Shown here: one piece after another, positions 55,674 through 63,429 of the stretch | How the letters are laid out: every line of letters starts with the position of its first letter | Numbering within the stretch: the first letter of the stretch is position 1 | DNA from: an uncultured Tropicimonas sp. | Lineage (GTDB): Bacteria; Pseudomonadota; Alphaproteobacteria; Rhodobacterales; Rhodobacteraceae | DNA: 64,000 bases | Assembly: GCA_947495685.1 (NCBI GenBank) | Contig: CANLZY010000004.1 | Coordinates: 124,001 to 188,000, forward strand | Direction of reading: 5' to 3' | The notes under the pieces: generated by a model | Told to the model about the DNA's origin: nothing | Seen by the model: only the letters and a program-made list of their open reading frames with translations | Database searches by the model: none | Program-made: the position numbers and the translations under genes

Positions 55674-56543
55674 TCAGCCGGAGCGGCGTTCGCGCAGGAC
55701 CGTGAATAGGCCGGCCAGGATCACGATGGTGGCCCCGAGGACGACATTCGTTTTCAGGGTTTCTCCGAACACCAGAACCCCGATCGTGGCGCCAAAGACC
55801 AGCTGGAGATAGGCAAAGGGTTGAACCGCGCTTGCCTCTGCCACGGCATAGCACTTGATCAGGAACCAGTGGCCAAGGGCGCCGAACACGCAGAGCAGGC
55901 CCATCCATGCCCAGTTGCCAGGGCTCATGGGCTGCCAGTGCCAGATGCCGATCGCCGTCATGGTCACGGCACCGACTGTGCCGGTCCAGAAAAAGCTGGT
56001 TGCAGCGCTGTCGAGTCGTGCGGCATAGCGGGTCAGAAGGCTGTAGAGCGCAAACAACGTTGCGGCCGTCAGCGCGATCAGGGCATAGGGGGAAAAGACT
56101 GCGATCCCGGGTTGCAGGATGATCAGGATGCCGATGAACCCGACCCCGATGGCGATCCAGCGTTTCCAGCCGACGTGCTCGCCCAGAACCGGGCCGGACA
56201 GGGCGGCGATGATCAGCGGGTAGCTTGCGAATATGGCATGGCTTTCGACCAGTCCCAGCAGGACGAAAGCCGTCACCATGACACAGATTTCCAGCGCCAG
56301 CAGGAAGCCTCGGAACGCCTGCAGCGCGGGTTGCCGTGTCGCCGCGGCGGCCCGCAGGCTGCCGGCTTGCCGGGCAGTGACCGTCATCACGAAGGCGGCA
56401 AAGAACCAGTAGCGGATCATGACCACCATGTAGACGTTGTACTCGCCCGCGAGATGGCGCGAGATGCCGTCCTGCAACGCAAAGACCAGCGTCGTTGCCA
56501 CCATCAGCAAGATGCCGAGCCGGGTATTCTGTTCGGTTGTCAT
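55674..56543 (-). CDS. EamA/DMT-family transporter
   Basis: A 289-residue inner-membrane protein of the drug/metabolite transporter superfamily with ten membrane segments in two EamA repeats (about 8-135 and 150-285). The second repeat shows FGALGHWFLIKCYAVAEASAVQPFAYLQLVFGATIG, typical of the family, and FGETLK closes the last helices. Substrates of this branch include amino acids and other metabolites. Its ATG overlaps the stop of mnmD by four bases, so the two are coupled. A repeat element lies just after the gene. Confidence 0.9.
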   Translation of the reverse strand: MTTEQNTRLGILLMVATTLVFALQDGISRHLAGEYNVYMVVMIRYWFFAAFVMTVTARQAGSLRAAAATRQPALQAFRGFLLALEICVMVTAFVLLGLVESHAIFASYPLIIAALSGPVLGEHVGWKRWIAIGVGFIGILIILQPGIAVFSPYALIALTAATLFALYSLLTRYAARLDSAATSFFWTGTVGAVTMTAIGIWHWQPMSPGNWAWMGLLCVFGALGHWFLIKCYAVAEASAVQPFAYLQLVFGATIGVLVFGETLKTNVVLGATIVILAGLFTVLRERRSG

Positions 56544-57220
56544 GGTTTGTGCCCAACGCTCATGTGCCGTTTTCGGCCAAACCCGGTGCGGCGTTCCACC
56601 TCGAAACCGCTGGCCTGTAGGGCGCGCCGGACGAACCCTGCCGCAGTGTAGGTCGCAAAGCTGCCGCCCGGGGCAGTGTGGCGGCCCACCTCGGCCATCA
56701 GGTCGTCCTGCCAGAGCTGCGGATTGCGGGCCGGGGCGAACCCATCCAGGAACCACGCGTCCGCCTGTTGGTCCCACCCGGGCAGGGTGTCACGGGCATC
56801 GCCCAGGATCATCCGGACAGTGACTGGACCGACCCGGCCATGAAACCCGTCCGGGGTCCAGATCGCCAACAACGCGTCGGCCAGATCCTCCAACGACAGG
56901 AACGGCGCAAGGGCCCGGGCCAGGTCTTCGCGCTGCAGGGGATAGGCCTCGAACCCGGTGTAGAAAATGTCGGCGGTTCCGATGTCGGCGGCGCAGCGGG
57001 CCAGTGCCAGCAGGTTCAGCCCGGTTCCGACGCCCAGTTCAGCCACGTGAAACCCTGGCCTCAACCGCGCGGGCAGGTCGTTTCCCTCCAGAAAGACATG
57101 GCGGGTTTCGGCCAGCCCGTCCTCCAGCGAGTAATACGGGTCGTCGAACCGGGTCGAGACCGGCACATTGCCATCCCGCCAGGTCACGCTGCTGCGCTCG
57201 CTCTGGTGCGTCTTGTTCAC
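56540..57220 (-). CDS. mnmD: tRNA 5-methylaminomethyl-2-thiouridine methyltransferase (stand-alone MnmD)
   Basis: SAM-dependent methyltransferase for the last step of mnm5s2U34 synthesis in tRNA, corresponding to the N-terminal half of E. coli MnmC. The 226-residue protein has the conserved VSTRFDDPYYSLEDGLAETRHVF, SAM motif HVAELGVGTGLNLLA and the signature DAWFLDGFAPARNPQLW. The oxidase half of MnmC is absent from the protein, but a D-amino-acid-oxidase-like gene is divergently encoded 51 bases away. mnmD overlaps the EamA gene by ATGA. Confidence 0.92.
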   Translation of the reverse strand: MNKTHQSERSSVTWRDGNVPVSTRFDDPYYSLEDGLAETRHVFLEGNDLPARLRPGFHVAELGVGTGLNLLALARCAADIGTADIFYTGFEAYPLQREDLARALAPFLSLEDLADALLAIWTPDGFHGRVGPVTVRMILGDARDTLPGWDQQADAWFLDGFAPARNPQLWQDDLMAEVGRHTAPGGSFATYTAAGFVRRALQASGFEVERRTGFGRKRHMSVGHKP

Positions 57221-57271
57221 TTGCCATAGACCCTTGATGAAACGCGCGGAGCATGAGCGAGAGGTGAGGTC

Positions 57272-58315
57272 TTGGCAAGGATCGACGTGACTGTGCGGGG
57301 GGCTGGTATTTTCGGGCTGGCCTGTGCCTGGGAGATGTGCCGACGCGGGGCAACCGTGCGGGTGATCGAGACCGCCGGCATCGGGGCCGGGTCATCGGGT
57401 GGGCTGGTCGGCGCGCTGGCGCCACATGTGCCGGAGCGCTGGAACGCCAAGAAGGACTTCCAGTTCGAGAGCCTGATCATGGCAGAGGATTTCTGGGGTC
57501 AGGTCGCCTCGGTGTCCGGCAAGGACCCGGGGTATCTGCGCAGTGGCCGGTTGCAGCCGATTCTGGATGCCGCCGGTTTGGAGCGCGCGCGGGAGCGGGG
57601 CCAGGAGGCAGAGACGCTCTGGCAGGGCAAGGCCGCTTGGAATGTCGTGCCGGTCGAGACCTTTGGCGACTGGGCGCCGCTCAGCCCGACAGGGTGGCTG
57701 ATTCACGACACGTTGACAGCCCGCCTGCACCCGAGGCAAGCGGCAGCAGCATTGGTGGAGGCGATCCGTCTGTCCGGGGGCGAGGTCGTGATTGGCGATG
57801 CCGAGGAGATTGGCCCGGTACTCTGGGCAACCGGGCATGCCGGTCTTGCCGAGCTGGGGGAAGCTGTTGGCCGGGCGGTCGGGGCACCGATCAAGGGGCA
57901 GGCGGCCTTGCTGAAGCTCGACCGGCCCGATGCGCCACAATACCTTGCCGACTCGGTGCATGCGATCCCGCATGCGGACGGCACGGTTGCAATCGGCTCC
58001 ACCACCGAACGGGAGTTCGATGCGCCTGATACAACGGATGCCCAGATCGATGCGGTGGTCGAGCGCGCCCGCGCGGCCTGCCCGGCGCTGGCCGCTGCGC
58101 CAGTGATTGCCCGGTGGGCTGGCCTGCGCCCGCGCGCGCGCAGCCGGGCGCCGATGTTGGGAACATGGCCGGATCGACCGGGGCATTTCGTGGCCAACGG
58201 CGGCTTCAAGATCGGCTTTGGAATGGCCCCCAAGGTGGCCCGGGTAATGGCCGACCTGATCCTGGACGCGCGGGACGGGATCCCCGATGGGTTCCGGGTC
58301 GAAGACAACCTTTGA
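57272..58315 (+). CDS. FAD-dependent oxidoreductase, DAO family (candidate MnmC oxidase partner)
   Basis: A 347-residue flavoprotein of the D-amino-acid-oxidase/glycine-oxidase family. It has the dinucleotide motif VRGAGIFGLACAWEMCRRGATVRVIE at the N-terminus and the late FAD-binding segment GHFVANGGFKIGFGMAP. This resembles the MnmC C-terminal domain, which removes the carboxymethyl group from cmnm5U in tRNA; its divergent neighbour is mnmD, the other half of MnmC. A role in glycine or other amine oxidation remains possible. It begins at a TTG preceded by GAGGTGAGG; a GTG five codons later is the alternative. Confidence 0.82.
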   Translation: MARIDVTVRGAGIFGLACAWEMCRRGATVRVIETAGIGAGSSGGLVGALAPHVPERWNAKKDFQFESLIMAEDFWGQVASVSGKDPGYLRSGRLQPILDAAGLERARERGQEAETLWQGKAAWNVVPVETFGDWAPLSPTGWLIHDTLTARLHPRQAAAALVEAIRLSGGEVVIGDAEEIGPVLWATGHAGLAELGEAVGRAVGAPIKGQAALLKLDRPDAPQYLADSVHAIPHADGTVAIGSTTEREFDAPDTTDAQIDAVVERARAACPALAAAPVIARWAGLRPRARSRAPMLGTWPDRPGHFVANGGFKIGFGMAPKVARVMADLILDARDGIPDGFRVEDNL

Positions 58316-58557
58316 TCCTTGATCTCGCGGAGGTGGCGGATCGAGTCTGTGGCCGCTCTCGCGCCATTCTGCCGTCGAGGGGCACGCCACGCTGGTTGAT
58401 GGCGCTCCGGGAGGTTGGGGGAGAGGCTACGCCCGGACGCGCTGTTTCTCGCGGTCGCGCCGGTGCTCCTCTCCGTGACGGCAGGCGATGGGCTGAAGGC
58501 AGGCCGTCGTGATACGGTGATGCCGGCGAAGTTGCACCATGGGGCGTCGATGCTGTC
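58316..58557. other. Intergenic region with no supported gene
   Basis: Frames on both strands are short and Arg/Gly/Pro-rich, as expected from non-coding high-GC DNA. I see no RNA gene or hairpin with a T-run. It ends at a ten-base G tract. Confidence 0.45.
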
Positions 58558-58567
58558 GGGGGGGGGG
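58558..58567 (+). repeat. G10 homopolymer tract
   Basis: Ten consecutive G residues, the longest single-base run I noticed in the window. It lies eight bases beyond the 3' end of a small minus-strand gene. Such tracts vary in length by slippage and are also common sequencing-error sites. Confidence 0.9.
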
Positions 58568-58574
58568 CATGTCA

Positions 58575-58823
58575 TCAACGCCGCGCGAGCGTGCCGCGAG
58601 AAATCCCGTCCTCGCAGGCATGGCGTCGGTGCACCAGCAGGTTTCCGTTCAGCCATTCGACCCAATGGAGAACGAGGATAGTCTTTTCGGGTTCAAGGCC
58701 CGCAAGCCTCTCTGACAGCCGTGGATGCCTGACGGTTTCGCGGTTCGGCCCGTCCACCAGAACATTGTTGGGGCAACCTTCAAGTGCCTCATGGCGCTTC
58801 GACCGACACAGTGGCCGTGTCAT
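58575..58823 (-). CDS. Small protein of unknown function (82 residues)
   Basis: An 82-residue protein whose ATG is preceded, at six bases, by AAGGAGG, among the best ribosome-binding sites in the window, which is the main reason to call it real. The sequence starts MTRPLCRSKRHEALEGC and contains the hydrophobic ILVLHWVEWLNGNLLV stretch (about 49-64), with basic ends and three cysteines. No signal peptide or known domain is seen. A 50-codon frame immediately upstream overlaps its start by ATGA, so the two would be translationally coupled. Function unknown. Confidence 0.6.
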   Translation of the reverse strand: MTRPLCRSKRHEALEGCPNNVLVDGPNRETVRHPRLSERLAGLEPEKTILVLHWVEWLNGNLLVHRRHACEDGISRGTLARR

Positions 58824-58972
58824 GACAACCTCCTTCGTCTGACGCTTCTGTTGGTGAGCGTTGCGAAGGCCATGATCGTCGCCAGGAGGATCGAACCGCT
58901 GACCAAACCGTGAGGCGGCGGAGACACTCCAAATGCGCCAAATGCCTGAGGAGGCGCAAAGACCGCCTCCAT
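58820..58972 (-). CDS. Candidate 50-residue single-span membrane protein
   Basis: A 50-codon frame ending in an ATGA overlap with the 82-residue gene. The product starts MEAVFAPPQAFGAFG, has one hydrophobic segment (about 24-39, GSILLATIMAFATL) and a C-terminal NRSVRRRRLS cluster, which would orient it N-out/C-in. A start further upstream in the same frame is possible (up to 113 codons), and the ribosome-binding site for the ATG used is weak. The coupling to a well-initiated gene is what supports it. Function unknown. Confidence 0.4.
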   Translation of the reverse strand: MEAVFAPPQAFGAFGVSPPPHGLVSGSILLATIMAFATLTNRSVRRRRLS

Positions 58973-59250
58973 CGTCAGGATCTGCGCCGCTGTTCGGCCA
59001 TCGTATCCCTGGTCTTGGATGGTCTCCTGTGCGGAGGCCGACGGTTTAGACCAAGAACTGCGACCAACCCGGTGCCCCGAACCACTCGACAGACCCGCAA
59101 TGCCGAGGTCGGCTTCAGGGACAAGAAGCGGTCCAACGCCACACATGCCTCGACCACCCATCCGGTCGTGCGCCTTTTGCGCGTGACGTCGTCTCCCGGT
59201 CGATCCTGTTGTTGGCAGACTCGACTCTGCGAGCGGGAAAATCTAAAATG

Positions 59251-59265
59251 GAACATAACATGAAC
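59251..59265 (+). promoter_or_regulatory. SOS (LexA) box upstream of imuB
   Basis: GAACATAACATGAAC is an exact GAAC-N7-GAAC, the reverse complement of the GTTC-N7-GTTC LexA operator known from Rhodobacter and other alphaproteobacteria. It ends 28 bases before the imuB ATG, in a locally A/T-rich promoter-like stretch. LexA would repress the gene until DNA damage. Confidence 0.88.
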
Positions 59266-59293
59266 ATTTTATTTGTGTGCCGGAAGCTGCCCA

Positions 59294-60973
59294 ATGTCTG
59301 CTCGACGGATTCTCTCGCTTTGGTTCCCCCGCCTTGCGGCCGAACGGGTGCTGCGCCAGGAGCGCGGCACCCTTGACGTGCCGTTCGCCGTCGTGCGGGA
59401 CAATGGCAACATGCAGCTCCTGTGGTCGCTGTCGGTCGCGGCCTCGCAGGCCGGACTGGTTGTGGGGCAGCCGCTCAGGGATGCGCGGGCGATGTGCCCA
59501 GATCTGGTCACGCGACGGTTGAACGACCAGACCGAGGCGGCGTTTCTGACCGTGCTGCGACGTTGGGCGGGCAAGTTTTCGCCCTGGGTGTCGGAGGAGC
59601 TGCCGGCCTCGTTGTTGGTGGATCTGACGGGCTGCACGCACCTTTTTGGCGGCGAGGCGGCGTTGCTGGCACAGGTGGAAGCGGAGTGCAGTGACCTGGG
59701 GCTGAGCGTGCAGGCCGGGGTTGCCGACACTGTGGGGGCTGCCTGGGCGCTGGCGCGCTTTGCCGGGCAGGGCAGCGAGGCGGCGCGGTCCGGTGATGCC
59801 ATCGATCAGGAGGCGCGGGCGACACGGTCGCGGGCGGCCAAACGCCGGCACTGGGAGCGCGGCGGCGCGGCGCCCAGGCAGGTACAGGCCGCGGCACCGG
59901 TGTCTCGGATCGCGCCGTTGGGCCAGACCCGCAGCGCGTTGGGCCCGTTATCGGTGTCGGCGCTGCGCCTGTCGCAACCGGTTGTCACCCAGCTGACCCG
60001 GCTGGGCCTGCGGCGAATCGACGAACTGGCGGGGCAGCCCCGGGCGGCGCTGTCGCGGCGGTTCGGCCGGGAGCTTGTGTTGCGGCTGGATCAGGCGCTC
60101 GGGTTGGTGCCGGAACCGGTCTCGCCGGCAAGACCGCCCGCCCATTTTGCCGTTCGCCTGACGTTGCCCGAACCCATCGGGCTGGAGGAAGATCTGCGGG
60201 CCGGGCTGGACCGGTTGCTGCCGGCGCTCTCCGAACGGTTGCGGGACAAGGGCCGCGGCGCGCGCCGGGTTCGTCTGCAGGCATTCCGCTGCGATCACAC
60301 GATGCAGTCGGTCGAGGTTGGGCTGGCGCGCCCCTCGGCCGACCCGGACCGGCTGTGCCCGCTGTTGCTGATGAAGCTGCACGAGATCGACGCGGGGCCG
60401 GGGATCGACGTGCTGCGGCTGGAGGCGCATGTGACCGAACCGGTGCATGCCACCCAGCACCGTGGGCACTTGGGGGCGGCGGCTGATGGTGTGTCCCGGA
60501 CCAATCGGCAAGGCCCTGCCGCAGCGCTGGACGACCTGATCGGGCGCCTGGGCGCGCGGGTGGGGTTGGAGGCGATCCTGCGCCTGCATCCGGCTGACAG
60601 TCACATCCCCGAAAAGACCACCAACGTGCTGGCGGCGGCCTGGTCGGAACCGGCCAACACTTGGCCCAGCCGTCCTGCCGCACCACGGCCGCTGGTGTTG
60701 TTCCGACCCGAACCGGTGCATGTGAGCGAGCCGGTCCGGATGCCGCCCCGCCCGCCCGCCCGGTTTCGCTGGCGACGACGGGACCTGGTGCTGAGCAGCG
60801 GTTCGGGGCCGGAACGGATCGCGCCGGAATGGTGGCTGGACGACCCCGAATGGCGCTCGGGCACACGCGATTACTGGCGCGTCGAGGTGGACACCGGCGA
60901 ACGGCTCTGGCTGTTCTATGCCCACGGCGGGGCGATGTCGGCAGGCTGGTTCTGTCAGGGCAGCTTTGCGTGA
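59294..60973 (+). CDS. imuB: ImuB-like catalytically inactive Y-family polymerase
   Basis: A 559-residue DinB-superfamily protein that, with ImuA and the polymerase DnaE2, forms the damage-inducible mutasome and links DnaE2 to the sliding clamp. The N-terminal region keeps the Y-family fold (RRILSLWFPRLAAERVLR), but the metal-binding DMDxFF is absent and the SIDEA motif is replaced by SLLVDLTGCTHLFGG, as in ImuB. Later blocks are the HhH/little-finger region (about 225-400) and a Pro/Arg-rich C-terminus ending in a conserved WWLDDPEWRSGTRDYWRVEVDTG-type segment (about 512-535). An SOS box controls it. No imuA precedes and no dnaE2 follows it in the window. Confidence 0.88.
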   Translation: MSARRILSLWFPRLAAERVLRQERGTLDVPFAVVRDNGNMQLLWSLSVAASQAGLVVGQPLRDARAMCPDLVTRRLNDQTEAAFLTVLRRWAGKFSPWVSEELPASLLVDLTGCTHLFGGEAALLAQVEAECSDLGLSVQAGVADTVGAAWALARFAGQGSEAARSGDAIDQEARATRSRAAKRRHWERGGAAPRQVQAAAPVSRIAPLGQTRSALGPLSVSALRLSQPVVTQLTRLGLRRIDELAGQPRAALSRRFGRELVLRLDQALGLVPEPVSPARPPAHFAVRLTLPEPIGLEEDLRAGLDRLLPALSERLRDKGRGARRVRLQAFRCDHTMQSVEVGLARPSADPDRLCPLLLMKLHEIDAGPGIDVLRLEAHVTEPVHATQHRGHLGAAADGVSRTNRQGPAAALDDLIGRLGARVGLEAILRLHPADSHIPEKTTNVLAAAWSEPANTWPSRPAAPRPLVLFRPEPVHVSEPVRMPPRPPARFRWRRRDLVLSSGSGPERIAPEWWLDDPEWRSGTRDYWRVEVDTGERLWLFYAHGGAMSAGWFCQGSFA

Positions 60974-61043
60974 GACCTCGTCGGGCCGCGAGACGGGGCG
61001 CTGTTCCCGTTTCCGCCAGCGCGCATCTTGCGACGGGCGCCCC

Positions 61044-62069
61044 TCAGTCGAGATACGAGCGTTGAAAGATCTTCATGATATGATCGACCGTAACCCATTT
61101 GACATGCAACTGGTCTTCTTCCCAGCACCGGTCCCGCGGTGAATTGATCGCAATCTCGTACGAGGGGAAGTAGTCGACAAAGTCATAGGTACGCTTCAGC
61201 TCTTCAGCCACCGTGCGAAGTGTTGATTTGCTGCCGCTGTTGGCCACCACGATATCTTCCAACCGCCAGGTACCACCCAAGGGCACAGGTGACACTGTCA
61301 CGATGAACTTCATCTCCGGATTGCATTTCTCCCGGATGAGTTCGATGCAATACTTCATTTCATCAAGAATCGACTGGAACCCCGAGTCGACAAAGGCGTA
61401 CCGCTCCCGATTCTTGCGGAGGGCTGCAACCCCGGGATGCCGATTCATCGCCAAACCTGTCTTGAGATCAATCCACCCCTCGGTCAGCCCGAGCGTGAAA
61501 AACACGACATCAGCCTTCTTGATGGTGGTCGCCGCAGCTTCGAGCTTCTTGCGGTTTCTCAACGCAACATCCAGCGGCAGATGCACCAAGCCGCTTGCGT
61601 GAGGGTCGAACCACTGATCCGGGCCAATCTCGATCAATCCCTCATTCTCGATACGTTCATCGAGAATGACACGGCGCAATTCATGGCTGAAGCTGTGGGC
61701 CGTGTATTTGTTCAGCGCTGCGCGACTGACAGCAACCGAACCATCCTTGGTCTTGTCCGAAACCCCGCCACCGATGCCGGTGTCCGGGTCATAGCTTTCG
61801 TAGTACTTTGGCTCAATTCCATGCCCGGCCAGAAGCAGGTTCATCTTGCGGGCCGACAAGACAATCTCGACATTGCGGGCAAAGCAGGAGCCCATTGTGA
61901 AAATTGCGGCATCCGGAGAAATCTTGAACTTCGGCGTATGTTCGATGTCCATAAGATCACCGGATAAAAATCTCGAGCGCGCGGATACCGGAGCCGCTCC
62001 GTACCAAGTCCGCCGTTTGTTTTTAGACGTTATTTGAAGCCCTTCCGACAGTCCAAAACTCAAGTCCAT
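61044..62069 (-). CDS. GSCFA-domain protein
   Basis: A 341-residue protein of the GSCFA family, named from its motif GSCFARN (about residues 60-66, preceded by AAIFTMG). The fold is SGNH-hydrolase-like and members are often found with surface-polysaccharide genes; a further conserved block is FFTLGLTEGW. The C-terminus has HVKWVTVDHIMKIFQ. GC content is visibly lower than the surrounding genes, suggesting later acquisition, though no mobile element flanks it. No glycosyltransferase is nearby. It probably modifies or binds a glycan. Confidence 0.82.
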   Translation of the reverse strand: MDLSFGLSEGLQITSKNKRRTWYGAAPVSARSRFLSGDLMDIEHTPKFKISPDAAIFTMGSCFARNVEIVLSARKMNLLLAGHGIEPKYYESYDPDTGIGGGVSDKTKDGSVAVSRAALNKYTAHSFSHELRRVILDERIENEGLIEIGPDQWFDPHASGLVHLPLDVALRNRKKLEAAATTIKKADVVFFTLGLTEGWIDLKTGLAMNRHPGVAALRKNRERYAFVDSGFQSILDEMKYCIELIREKCNPEMKFIVTVSPVPLGGTWRLEDIVVANSGSKSTLRTVAEELKRTYDFVDYFPSYEIAINSPRDRCWEEDQLHVKWVTVDHIMKIFQRSYLD

Positions 62070-62161
62070 TGGTGAATCTCACATATATCTTTTTGCAACT
62101 GAGATTATGAACTCACGAAGTTGATTTTGTTTCAAGCTGGCGATTTACCGCAGGTCGGTCG

Positions 62162-62920
62162 TTACTCAGAACCTGCCGGAGCAGTCGCGCCAACGATCGG
62201 GCCCAGCGGGAAACCGCTGTCCGAACGACCCAGAGATGGTGCGTGCAACCGCGAGACCTTGCCGTCGAAATAGAGCGCGTTCGGCGTGTTCAGCGCATCG
62301 CGGAACAACCGGCCAAAGCTGTGGAAGTTGACCCGGTTGTCGGAAATCGCGAAATGCACCGTGACACCGTCGGTCTCGACCCCAACACCGTTGCGGATGT
62401 AGCGGCTGTCGCTGTCGACCAGGAACCTTGGGTGCAGGGCGCCGTCGATGACCAGCATAGGTCCGGACTGGCTGGCGAAATCACAGCGAGGCGGGTTGGC
62501 GGCATAGGTCCGGCTCTCGATCACCTCGGCGCTGTCATCCCGGATACAGAAAATCCCGTTGGGCAGCAGGCCGAAGTTGCCCGGTCCTTCGCGGGTGACC
62601 AGCGGGCCGCTCTGGGTGCCGTTTTCCAGATACAGGCCAACCGGGCTGCGGTCATCGTGGTACATGCCGCCATTCATCGCAAAGGCCAGCTGCTTGCCCT
62701 CGGACTGCAGGCTGCGGTCGATGGTGCTGAAGCTGCCATAGAGATTGCCGTCGGCATCGTTGTGCCAAAGGCGAATTTCGTCCTGATCGGCGCGCAGCGT
62801 GCAGACGGTGAAACGGTTCCCGTCATGGGCCAGTTTGCGGCAGTCCGGGGCGGCATCGGCCATCCCGGGCAACAGGAGCAGCAGGGCAACCCAGGCCGCC
62901 CGGCGGGCTTCAGGTCTCAT
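62162..62920 (-). CDS. Exported phosphodiester glycosidase-family protein (NAGPA-like)
   Basis: A 252-residue protein with a signal peptide (AWVALLLLLPGMADA) and a phosphodiester glycosidase (NAGPA) domain (about 40-245). Family features are LAFAMNGGMYHDDRSPVGLYLENG, GNFGLLPNGIFCI, SGPMLVIDGALHP, RNGVGV and the closing FCDALNTPNALYFDG-like block (about 205-225) leading to a SRLHAP segment. Homologues remove covering GlcNAc from mannose-6-phosphate in eukaryotes or act on bacterial exopolysaccharide; the bacterial substrate is unknown. I use the ATG at 62920, spaced six bases from GAGG; it overlaps the 3' end of rbfA by eleven bases. Confidence 0.85.
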   Translation of the reverse strand: MRPEARRAAWVALLLLLPGMADAAPDCRKLAHDGNRFTVCTLRADQDEIRLWHNDADGNLYGSFSTIDRSLQSEGKQLAFAMNGGMYHDDRSPVGLYLENGTQSGPLVTREGPGNFGLLPNGIFCIRDDSAEVIESRTYAANPPRCDFASQSGPMLVIDGALHPRFLVDSDSRYIRNGVGVETDGVTVHFAISDNRVNFHSFGRLFRDALNTPNALYFDGKVSRLHAPSLGRSDSGFPLGPIVGATAPAGSE

Positions 62921-63332
62921 CGTCATCCTCGTTGGTGGCGGCGATGTCGCGCTGCACGTCCTCCTGCGAAAACAGGCGCCGGGTCTCGTCCATCCGGTCG
63001 AACGTGTCGTCCAAGATGAAACGCAGCTGCGGCGTGTGTTTCAGCGACATGCCCTTGGACAACGCATGGCGCAATTCCCCGCGATTGCGGTTCAACGCCT
63101 CCAACGCCTCGGGAGCGTTCAACCCTCCCAGTGGCATCACGAAAGCGATAGCGTTCTTGAGATCGGGCGATGCCCGAACCTCTGCAACGGTGATCGAGAT
63201 GCGATTCAGCTCGGGGTCGTGGATTTCGCCCTGCGCCAAGACCTCCGACAGCCGCCGGCGGATCAACTCACCGACACGAAGTTGGCGTTGAGACGGGCCG
63301 GAGCCGGTATTTTGAAACTTCTTCTTTGCCAT
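62910..63332 (-). CDS. rbfA: 30S ribosome-binding factor RbfA
   Basis: KH-fold factor that binds the immature 30S subunit and helps maturation of 16S rRNA helix 1. The 140-residue protein has the family N-terminus with [29 protein letters not shown], the core [24 protein letters not shown] and the [12 protein letters not shown] end. The ATG at 63332 has GGAG just upstream. It is divergent from dapB and overlaps the phosphodiester glycosidase gene, so the two may be co-transcribed. Confidence 0.94.
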   Translation of the reverse strand: MAKKKFQNTGSGPSQRQLRVGELIRRRLSEVLAQGEIHDPELNRISITVAEVRASPDLKNAIAFVMPLGGLNAPEALEALNRNRGELRHALSKGMSLKHTPQLRFILDDTFDRMDETRRLFSQEDVQRDIAATNEDDDET

Positions 63333-63429
63333 TCTCTCCAACTATGGCGGCTGGGCGCGCGGTGCAAGCGGGGCTTTGCGTCTTCGGGTGGCTCGGCTAA
63401 AGGAAGCTCGAGAGCAAGGAGACAGCCAA

